A stretch of DNA of 64,000 nt from Hymenolepis diminuta (lineage: Eukaryota > Platyhelminthes > Cestoda > Cyclophyllidea > Hymenolepididae): assembly GCA_900708905.1 (NCBI GenBank), contig CAADRB010000078.1, positions 186,001 to 250,000 on the forward strand, in the 5' to 3' direction. The translations under genes and the position numbers were made by a program. The notes below the pieces were generated by a model. That model worked only from the letters and a program-made list of their open reading frames with translations. It was not told the origin of the DNA and did no database searches. Positions 23,901 through 35,900 of this stretch are shown here, piece after piece. Position 1 is the stretch's first letter. Each line of letters starts with the position of its first letter.

Positions 23901-26900
23901 AGAGACAGAAATCTTAAAATTGATCAAACTGATATCTGAGTCGTATCTTAGGTAAAACGCCGACCAATCAGTTTCTTTGAAACAGACTGACCCTTCATTT
24001 AAACACTTTTAAGGAATTTCAAAGATACTACCAAAAGTATTAAATTGAAAATAAATTCTCTTTTATTAATAAAAAGCACAATAATTTTCATCAATATAAC
24101 TAAATTTGATGATAAATAATATTTACTTCGAGGTAAATACTTCAAAATCTGAAAGTAATAGCTACCTACTTGCAATTTACGTTGAATTGCATTTGTTATC
24201 TGAATAAATGTTTGATAATTAAGGAAAGAAATTTGAGTTAGGATTCCTGACAGTATGCGTTTTTGCAGAATAGAGGACGTGAAAGGTTACAATAGAGAAA
24301 TACTTCAGGTAATTTTATATGAAAATGACAGTGATCCTTTTGGGATTTTGAATGGAGGGACTGTTACTATTGTCTATTCCAAAGCAAAAATTTTTGTGAT
24401 TTTTAAACATGGATAGCGTCTAAACAACAAGAATGAGAGAAGTGAGTTAAGCAATACTGGAAGGTATTTGGAGTTAATCGAGAACCAAAGCCTTGTTATA
24501 TCTCGTCTCTGAAATTACCAGGTTGCATGTATTTTAATTTCCTTTAATACTGTTTTTAATTTTCCATGTCATCAGTACATTGAAATTTCTTGAGGTATGA
24601 TTTCAGATGATTTAATAACCACACTCTTTTCATATAGGTGCTATACCAGCCATCCACTGGGAAAGAAGTTCTATCACTTTGGGGAATATCTGCGTTTCGT
24701 TGATGGTCTACTCGTCAGTGTCTTCCCGTCTTATACGCGTTTTCAAAAAGTTGAGAACAACGATTTCCCGTTTTCTTAAACCTTTTATTCATCGTTGGTG
24801 TCCTACTTAATTCTGAGTAAATTTCTTACTAGGATTCTACATTTAAATTAAGCCCTTTTTCATCCAATACCTACTTTGCATTTGCATTGGACTACTTAAG
24901 CCAGCATTTTGTAAGAGAAACTTGATATTTCCCCAGTATCGAAAAAGGAGAATTCAATAAAATTTTAGAAATTGTATTGCCTTTTCTGTACAGACTTGCC
25001 TACGAGTAAGGCCTAAGTATCTATAATTGTGCTGTACAGGGCCAGCAGCTTTATTCAAGCTCTGATCAAAAGTACCTTTGACCTTAGACTGGCTAGGTCA
25101 CTACTGCCTGTCTTTTGGCCTGCCTCATTTGAAGTGTTATAGTGTTATCACCTAAGTCTGTCATTCAGAGGAAAGCCCATATAGCTATAGGAACTCACTC
25201 GATAAATCTCTTGTTTATCTGGCTGAAAATATGGCTACTCCAAAGGCAACTAGACCTATATACATCTAGATTGTTTTTTCATTCATCATTCCCATAGCAT
25301 ATTTGTCAGATATTAATTTGTTTCTTACTAGAAGTTTTTAGCATGCCTAATCGAATTATTAACAAGACATAAGTCGTCTTTATAGTCTAGCTGCCTTGGT
25401 GACCCGCAGAGCACAAGAGTATGACCTTCTAATCCTTGCAGGTTGCCTAAATTTCTTCAAATACAAGTTATAATACTATTGTACGGAACATGGAATCCCG
25501 TTTTGATCCTTATCTGACGTCCATTTCCATAGAAAATACTTTTTTATTTTTTTTGTGGTCATTTGGGAAATCTAGGAGTTGTATAAAGCGATTGACCATG
25601 TTCCAGAGTGGCCTTAGTTTACACAGTCTTATTAAAATCGTAGGCCTTCCTTAAATTAACTAAGATAAGCACTATTAAATAATTCCATTGGATAGCTTTT
25701 CGAATAACAGTCTTTAATGCAAAGATCGCCAGTTCTGTCGACATTCCAACATGAAATCTTTATTGCTCATATGATAATTATTCACCTGTATACATTTTAA
25801 ACCTTTCACGGACTATCGATGGAAGGTATTTCCCCCATCGTATCAAGAAAGAGAATATTCCTGTATTTAGTTAGGTCGCTTCTTACTCCCTTATCTTTGT
25901 AAATATTGAATACTTCAGCATCTATCCCGAATTGAAAACAGAGATTCTGTCCTCTACCCCGATTATACGTTTATGAATCTTCACATCCATAATTAATATC
26001 GTGAATATTGCACTTAGACAAAACAATTTCAATTTGTTTCGATAACAAATAGCAAAATAAATAAAACTGTACATTTTAGTAATAAAAAGTGTCTTACGCA
26101 GCTTCTCTGGCACCTGTTTTGAAAATTCTTCCACAAGATGTCACCTTGAAGAATACAACAATGAACAAAAAATTTACTCATGATACGAGTGGAAAAGAAT
26201 AGCTAAATCCTACATCTTTCTTCATTCGATTTGCTCTAATTTTTCTCCTCTTTCTGAATTTAGGAATTATATGAAACAGTCTTGCCTGATTAAATATTTT
26301 GCGATATGCAAATTCGGATTCAATCCAACAAATTTGAAACGTTCGAACATTTTGCTTCTAAATTAACAAACTAGAAGTAGCGTAAAGTGGCATTGTTGCT
26401 AAGCCCATCAGATTTGTTATCAGGATGTTGAGATCTGCCAAAATCCTAATAAAGTCAAAATTCATAACTCTCTATCTTGTTTTGACTTCAAATGCGGGTT
26501 TCAAAGCTTATAAAAGCGTTTTTAGTATCATCATTTCGCAGATTATATTATAGCAACATCTAGTCAGATCATTAATTATGCATACACGGTAGCCGGTTTA
26601 TCTTCTAGTACTAAAGTAGTAAATAAGGTACTAGGGTATTTTAACATCCTACTTTTATTAACAACACTTGGCTTAATTAGGTTATTTGTCTGACTGATAA
26701 TAAAGATTATTATCTACATAGGTGACCATAAAACACTATTTTAATTTTAGAAAATCAAGAGGAAGGATCTAGCCTATTTTCATAAGTTTAAATGGTCAAG
26801 AACTAGCCAAGCAATCGACGTACCACATCGATGATGGAAAAAGCAACAGAGTTACAAGCTTAGATCAACAAAAGCGATAAGACCTAATTAGGGCTATGGG

Positions 26901-29900
26901 TTCTTTAATGAAATCCAAAGTTACATAAATTTCAAATAACATCTCTTATAATATTCCATTTTTAATCGGTACATTGATTTTTTTATTTTGAATCTCAATG
27001 TTACTTCTACATCACCCTGAAAATGGTCATTGCAGAGTTGATCCAGCCAAGTCTGAAAACTTGGCAAGTCATATAACTAGCGGCTTTTTGTGATCGAAAG
27101 CTGAGATATGCACCCTCATTAACCATAATGAATTTATACACCTTTCAAATTGCCTCTAACGACTATAAAATGCCCGTAAAATGTGGAGAGCTTCCATTTA
27201 AAGCGGAAATGAAGAAAATATTTCAAAAATTCGTAGCACTTTACCAAACACATATTGGCTCACAAATTTGCGTTGTCCTAATAGTCATATAACGATTTAT
27301 AATGGTTGATCAACGGGTCGAATTTGGTTTAATTAATTCGACTCTGTTTCCACTGGTCAAGCACTGAAGCCTTTTTGCTTCCCTTCGCATTGCTAGCTCT
27401 TCCTCCTACTCCCCTTTTCTCTCATTTCTTCTGCTTTTATAATATACACTGTTGGGCTCTTAAAGTACTTTGAATACCGCTCGCATATTTTATTTTCGAT
27501 AGAAAATTGACTGTTGTAGCTCTAACCTTATATACTCATACTACGTCATGAAAGCGTTGCCAACCTGATTTGCGGCTGTGGCGCTCACCAAGATGCAGCT
27601 AAAACACTGAAGTTGACTAAACCGTGATAGGTGTAGGCGGTGATGTAGACCAGTTCCCAAGTGTTGACAGCTGTCACCAACTGAATTTAACGGTATCGCC
27701 ACGAGAATTAATCTGCGTGTTCCAAACAGTCCAGTTTTATTCCGTCTCACTCCCAGCCTTTTTGTAAAAAACGTTGATAACCCTCAAACCTTCAATCGCC
27801 TATATAAATCGGTTTTAAATCTTGTTCCTCTTTTCCTAACCTTGAAGTTAGAAGGGTGGCTAAAACTGTGCCAATCATTAAGATATATATCCTGTATATA
27901 TATGTATATATCCAATAACTTATTTGCATTTCAGCTTGTATTAACTGTGTCTCATCTATTCGATTTACCGCTTTTTTTACTCATGTCCACCAAATAAATT
28001 TCGTTATGCTGTATTATATTGAGGACAGATCTGAATACAAAACTTCTTGAGTATCATCACAAGAAGCCTTTGAGAAGTTACTACATTAATGTTTCAAATA
28101 TTCCCCCTCTAACAGAGCGTGTCACTCTCATGACTGAAGTATGTAGGTACAGATAATGGTTTCTGAATTACACCGGGTAATACTACTGCTTTAAAAGAAG
28201 CATCTTACTTTTCCACAGAGCTATATGAATTACCCTAATCATCTCGTGCTCACCACAAGATATCTGCGTATGTAGTGATACTACATACTCCTAAGCCCAA
28301 CTAGGAAAACACTTCCCAACAGTCGTCTTTTGTAGAGGTAGAACTATAGAACCTTCTGAAAGAACCTCAAGTTTTGCAACGCTCTTTATTGGACAGCTAA
28401 TCGGTACGATTGCCCAATCCGCCCACTGGGTGTTCACGACGAGTAGTAAATTCATTACCCCTGACTTCGTAGACGAGCAAGTTCCGCGCTCAACATTGAA
28501 TCTGCGTTTACCCTCTCAGTCTCCGCTGAATATTGTAAAGATATTCCACACCTCCTCATCTTTTACTTCCTAGATAGTTTTATTTTCATATTGTGATAAG
28601 ATGGCGTAGGTTATAAATCTCTTGATTAATATGTAAAAATTCTGATCGAAGTAGGTCAATATAGAACATTATCATGCATACCTTCTTCATTCTGATAGAC
28701 AAAGAGTCTTGCAGTAGCTTCAGCGTGTCCGAGGGCATTCTCAGCTGTACAGACAACCGGAGTTCCATGAAGTGGTGGCAGAGCGTTAGAGATCCGAAGA
28801 ACTGAACCTCGTGTGGTTGTTACGACTTCTCCAAGCTGGGGCGATGAAGAGACGGGTAAACCGGAAACCTTGAAAATTCCAACAGGAAAACGTGTTATCA
28901 AAAATAAAGACGCTACTTAAGAGATATATGCGAATGATTAAACACCGATTTATGAATTATTAATCGATTTTGTATGAATTGCTACCTCAAGGTAACTTAC
29001 TTCCTGATTATTTATATTTAAGGAGAGCCAGTAGAATGACAGTCTTTTGCTTAGTTAGCTAAATTAAGATAACAGTAAAAAAGTCCCTACAAATACTTTT
29101 CGCCTTGACCGAATGCTGTAAAGAATAACGACAAAATGCGTTCAATTGAATAGAAGCGATAAGAACAGTTTGCCAACCCAATAACTGTTATTTGTCTTCC
29201 TTTATCTGAATATGCAAGCTGCAGTTCAAGGCAATATACACTCGAAAACCACCGCTCACTTTGCATTCTACATTTATCCAGAATAAAATGAATGTTTTGT
29301 TATTTATTGAAGAATTTACTGAACTTTGTTAGAGAGGCAGTTGTAAATGATTTATTTGATTACATTCAGTTCGGGTAAACTGCCAAGCATTCATTTCGAC
29401 ATTTGTGGCAGGCGCGTAAAGAATCGCAATGCTGAATTAGAATAAAATCAGTCATGACAAGTTAAAAAGTGCTTTTTTAAAAGTAAGTTGTATTACTTGG
29501 AAAACTTAGAAGTGCTCATTAAAGGTATTTATATAGCTAAAACCAAGTAAATATATAGTTGGACTAAGAGATAAAGGCGTCTTCATCTAATCTGTTGAAC
29601 TTTCACGAAGCTTGAAAATAAATTCCCAATTACGATCTCCAAACACTTAAATGTTAGATAAAGTTCCAGGTTATGGCGTATAAGGAGTTTCGAAGGCAAA
29701 TTTTTCGAGTGAAAGGATGGTGTTGAACAGTAAAGAAGTATTTATTCAGATTAATTCCAAGAACATCAAGAACTGTTCTGCAAGATTCACGACCAGTGAT
29801 TATAATTTAGTTTTACGAACAGTACATAAAAGCTACAGATGAATGTGTATGTATCGGATTAATTATGAAATTATTTTAATTATTAAATCAAAACTATAAT

Positions 29901-32900
29901 ATATGAAAACTATGAAAGTCATCCTATATATTGGGATATTTTATTACATTAAATTCTGAAGTGAACTGCTTAGCTTTTACTCACTTCCTGTATGATAGCT
30001 TGAATAAGAAAACATTCATATAATGACGTTTTATTATGAAAAGTAATAAAAGAATCTTATGGCTTTATGGCGTGATTAAAGTATACAAGAGATAAAATAA
30101 AGAAGAGGAGCATGCATAATTCACAAAATTGGGTCAAATATACATAAACTGAGTTCTGAAGAATGTCGTAGTGCGTAAGCCAGTGGTACCAATGAAAGTT
30201 CAATGGATTGATACAACGTCAATAGCGTTATCTCAGCGAAAAATATTGATATATACTGCTTCTGATAATACGGCAATATTAAGAACTACTTGATATTCAG
30301 CGTGTTCGATTTATGATAATGATGAATCAGAACGTGGTGACTGAGGGGCTCTATCTTAAACATTATCAAAATATGATAGTGAAACTCGTTAAGCTATAGC
30401 CCATTCGAGCTTTGCAAACCACACTACCACATAAAAGGAGGACTGTGACTAGATACTTGCATAAAAAACGAATATATCTGTCTTGAGTCTAGATTGATGC
30501 TAAAGTGAGTTATTTGTTTAATACAGTTCAATACGCTGAAATTAAATAAAGATGAAAAATCGATAAATAGAGTAATGACTAAGGGATTGGTCACAGACCG
30601 AGTTAAGTGAACAATGCATAAAACTGGAAATAATCGGCAAACAACTTTGTGGAAGCCTCAAATACACTACGTAATCTATTGGTAGCACTAACAAAGTGGT
30701 TCATTTCCATCAAATTATCGCAACCTACATTAATAGTCCAATGTTAGTTTCATTTCAATTTATGACATATGCATATAAATAATCATTTTAAACTTAATAA
30801 CGAATGTTCCACTTGAATTTATTAGTATAAAATCTAATATTTGAAATTCATTAATAATTACAGAGTTTCTTAATCTGTTTGTGTATCGAAATAGAAAACA
30901 ACTCACACCAATTCCTACGCATGCAAAATCTAAATGTTTCACTATGTAGTGAAATCTATATTGGTCTTTTATATCATGGAAATAAAAACCCGCCTAACTC
31001 TTGCAGATTTTTCCATAAATCGAAGACTTGCTCCAAACCTCTAAGCACATATCCAGACATTATTGGAGCGATCGCATAGTTGTAAAAACTAGAATCTTTT
31101 TGTCAGAGAGCTCAAAAGACTTAAAAATTTATCGAAATCGCACTAATATAACACTATTAATCTAAGCAGATTTAGACATTAAAGTTATATATTCTCCTAT
31201 ATACTCCCCGCGAAATCTAAATGCAATATTTTTAAGTATTTGCTTGAAGACATTATTATCTGGAGTCGAAAACGTGAAATTACTATCATTATAAGAATGG
31301 AATACTAACGAAATAGTGATATAAAATTATCTAAATATCAAGGAATTTTAGTTTGTAATTTTAAAAATCTAAACGCAGGAACTGAATATTCTTGGTAAAC
31401 CTTAGCTAAATGTGGAAACTGTTTAAGCATTGAACCCGTCATATACTATTCATAAGACGGTGATTTAAATTAGTGTACGATTTACCCTCTCACTTTTCTA
31501 ACAAGAAGCGTAATTATTCCACGTGAACTCTTTTAACTATCCTTTAATACATTTGTATTTTTAAATTCAGCTTTTAAAATCAGTTTTGTTCATATGGACT
31601 GTGAACTGTTATCAAAATGAGCAAAATATTCTTACAATATTTTTATGAAAATGCATACACCGCCTAGATAATAATGACTGATTTAAACAGAAGCCAAATT
31701 ACGCAATGAAAGATGAGAAAGTAATTAACTGAGAAATGCAAAATTCATTAAAGAGTGGGTGGTTTCCGGCTAAATTTAGCTTTGGACAGATTGTCATTTA
31801 GAGGATGTTAGTGATTACACAATATTTTATCTAACGTACATCCGCACAGGTAGGTTTCTCAACAAAATCGCAATAAATCATTGCGGGGAAAACAGCCATA
31901 ACCAAAACGCTGAGCAAAAAGCGGCCAGCATTGCGCGTTTTACTGCGATAGAGACTTAAAGGAAAGCTTTTTTACTCTGCAGCCACGGCTTCCGATATTT
32001 TACAAAGCCTTTCTCCCTTACTGATAACTGATAAGAGCTCTTTTTGAGTAGCCGTTTGTAAGGGAAGCAAAATATACTACGAACAATAAGCCTACTTTCT
32101 CTTCTTGATAAATCACTTTACAACTGCCAGTTTTAGACAAAATGTCGTTATAAAATAGTTTGGCTACTTAAATCAAACTTTAGAAGATTTTTCGTTAATT
32201 GGATTTAAGTTGCTAATTGTCCAAATTTTCCCAATGCCGAAAGTTCCCATTTTCAATTTAAACTCTTGTTAAACTATTGAGAAAGTAAAGAGTGTGCATT
32301 AATGGTGTTGGGGTCAAAGTAATCTTCCATAAAGTCCGAGACAATGGATTTGATACTCACCGACTTATCGTACTTGTTAAGACTAGAGGGATAGCCGAAT
32401 GAGAATTTTTCATCTGAATTTTCCGACACATTACTCCCCTGCCCACGATATGCGTTGGACAACACTCTTCTTCAATGGACTTGAGATTAATAAACTATTC
32501 CTCATATTTAATAAACTTCAATCTATTAAAATTTTCATTTGTTGAAAACGGTAAAATAGGAGAAGGTCAGTACACGTCAATTGACACGATTTTCTTCATC
32601 TAAACATCAAGTAGAGAACTGTTCTGGACGAAGCTAGCTTGAGTTAAGCGTATAACTAACAAAAGATAGCATCGTAATTGAAATTAGGTTAGATTAGAGG
32701 ACAAGTGAGCATAAACGGTTAGGGGCAAGGGACTTTAGGGTCGTAATTGAAGTAATTAGCAGCTTTAATATAGGAATAAAAAGACTGAATGGGGAGCTGA
32801 CGCCGGACAATTTTCCCTAATAGCTTTCTCCCTTTGTTAACTAGTGGCCTAACGATTTACGTGTATGTCTTCAACGTCAGAGATTACGGGTTCCGTGCCA

Positions 32901-35900
32901 GTTATCAGAATAGACAATCTCACCGCTTAAGTCGGAATAATAACATGGCACTGGCAAAATTTAAGTTTTTGGGCAGGGAGGTTACGTGATACCTTCTCTC
33001 TACCCAAGTTAAGTATTGGGAAATGGTTTCCTAAAAGAATTTGGGAGTTATCTTGTCTAAGACCTAAACACTATATATCAGAGGAAAGACAAGATCTCAT
33101 TTTTAAGATGAAGAATATACAGTTTCCTTCGATAGGTAAAATACCAAATAGGTAATCAAATAAATTATTTTAACATAAATTTCATGGAAAAAGTTATCTG
33201 CCACCGACCAAACTGTTAGATTATTTCATCTTGCTTATTGTATTTTTTATTCAATTTTACTCGAAAAATTGGAAAAAACCCTGATAGACGCTATTATCAG
33301 TTAGCAACCAGTCTGTTATTTGTACGATTTAAATGATACATTGAAAAATCTGCCTTTTCAGATTGTGAAAAGTTAATTGTAACAGTTAGCTGCGCAATTA
33401 AAATTCCTCCATTTAATTAGGAGGAGTAGGATTAATAGTTTAAGCAACCAAACCAAATTCTAATGATTATAAAGCCCATCACTGTAATGGTCTATTGAAA
33501 GACTCGGACCTCACAATTTGGTATATCCATCTCGGTCACGAAAATGTGCTGAGAACTTAAAGCATAATATTTCTCTATTCTAGATAAATATCCATCTTTT
33601 ATGGAGAGTGGCTAAATTTCAATTTATTCTTCCTTTTTTCACTTTTCGCTTGAGTAAACATTGGCATATAGTCCTTTTTTCTTTTTCAAAATAACCATCA
33701 GAATATCTTTTGTTCAAATAAACTTCTTTCGAATTACATCTTTTATTGTATTCAAGTGATATCTTTAGGTACATGATACACCAAGAGGACACGATTAACC
33801 TTTCAAGCTACGGTTAATAAGTTTTGAATATTGAAGAAATAGATGTCAGATCATGACGTTTGTATCTTGGAATCTTAGTTTCTGGTTCAGTAAATAGTGG
33901 ATAGTAAACAACAGGCATGGGTCTGAAGAATTTTAAATTCGATTTAAGTGAGGCTCTCATAATACTCCGAGGTTTATTCTTCACCACTTTAACCCTTATT
34001 TGAATCAAGCTGTTGCTCGTTTCTAGATCCCACCTCATAACTATAAATGGTGTTTTTTCCATGGGCAATAATAAAACCAACCAACGGTATGATGATATTA
34101 AAAGCATTTACGGTTCCAGTAGTTGAGATGAATGAAGTTTGCAAATGCACTTGATTTCCAAAGCTGTGGGCCTTTGTACTTGAATATTTTTCAAGCTTTG
34201 GAGTCGGCTACTTTTCTGATGTCTCCCAGCATGACGCCGTGCCGCCAATTTACGGCATTGCAACTGGACGGTCTGATTTTGCAAATACCATGTAACCAAT
34301 TACTGATAAGACGTGGGCAGATTCGGTATTTCATGCTAGTCACGAAACGGACAATTTCATCAACGATTAGAATGAGTACAAATAACTAGACTTAAATTGA
34401 ACATATTGTCGTTAAATGATAATCGAGCTCTACATAAATAGGCTAACCAATATTGACAGAGAGAGCTACTTGCTCAACGGTCAACCTCATCTTAACACAT
34501 CATTTTAATAGACAGTTGATGTCTAGACTTACGGTCCATTGTACTCGCGGAGATGGGTTGCCCTCCACCATGCAGACGAAAATTACAGGTTGTCCGGAGA
34601 TGACGGTCTCTGACTTCAGTTGTTGGACTATTCGGGGCTTTTCTGTATATCGTAAGATTAGAGAAAAACGCACTCGTTAATCAGCGTGTTAAGTGAGGTA
34701 TCAGTATAGAGAAGAGGTTGGATGTAAGGTTTTGACGACATTATTACACAGTTACAACGAATTACCAGCAACTGAAATAACATTTTTGGAAGGTGGATAA
34801 AATATGTTCAGTCTTCTTGTAGACATATTCCAAATTTTCCCCCGCACAGTAGGGAAAATATCTCGAAACTTTTAGTGAGGAATTCAGAATTATCATTGCC
34901 ACAACGGAAGTTAGAGGGTTTCAGTGTCAAGAATTGCAAAATCAATCGTAATTCTTGAATTTAAAAATTCAAATTGAATTAGTATGTCGTTTCAATCAAA
35001 TTGATGCCGGTAAATCAGACCCTTTCGATGAATCTCAGATTGTTCATTTATTTCTAAGATACACTGTAAGCATTTTATTCCTGCTGAAGTCAACAATTTT
35101 TTTAATTTTTAAAGTTGACTAAGAGACTGTCTAAAGTTCTGACTGTGGGAGAAAACCACTTAAGCACTGTGATCACATCAAATGTCCACACCGATATAAT
35201 TTTGAACCAAATTCATAAACTCCTATTTCATTCCCCCAACTTTGTGAACCACAACTTCAAAGTAGATGATTTGAAAGGATTCTTTGAAAACACAGCTTAA
35301 ATCATTTCATTGAGATAATATACCTAAGTGAAAAAAACTATTAACTCCTACGTATCAAGAGACTGTGACTTGGGGACCGTCAAACATTGATCAAATTTTC
35401 AGGCTTCAAATATTTTGAGGTCAATAGGTTTAGTCCAAATCGACTGTCCAATAATAGGCGTGCCTAATTCATCTGATAAAATGTTAACGATACTTTGAGG
35501 TCAAAGTTAGTTGAGGTAAGGATTTAAATTATATATTTAAATTTATTTATTTATTTCAGACAACTATCCATACGAAAGTGACTGATCAACATGTCAAAAC
35601 CCATAAAATATGTGCGGCAAAGCGAAAATGAGTCATAAAGTAACCCACGAGATATTGAAATCAAAACACCGAGTCTCTCTAAGTATCTTCGTTCTCTTTA
35701 TTTCATTTTTTGTAATGAACACTGTTGTAAAAGTCTATTCCAACTTAAATTAATGGAAAAAACTCGATATTCATTTATGGTACTCAACAACCCCACACAC
35801 TTCGATTTCTACTTGATTTGCATTGTAAAGTTACGCATACTGTCATACCGTCGATAACTTTAAACAAATGTTTATGTAGAAAATTCACCAATTATGATTT

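Larger units (their letters stand above)
28869..34532 (-). other. Lar intron 2 (5.7 kb), splitting Ig1
   Basis: Mostly featureless AT-rich sequence from 28900 to 32750. It then holds a tRNA-like SINE-head segment at about 32849-32900 and the two-ORF island at 33814-34334, described separately. No lysine-containing mini-exon that would complete the Ig1 loop was recognised. Confidence 0.5.
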
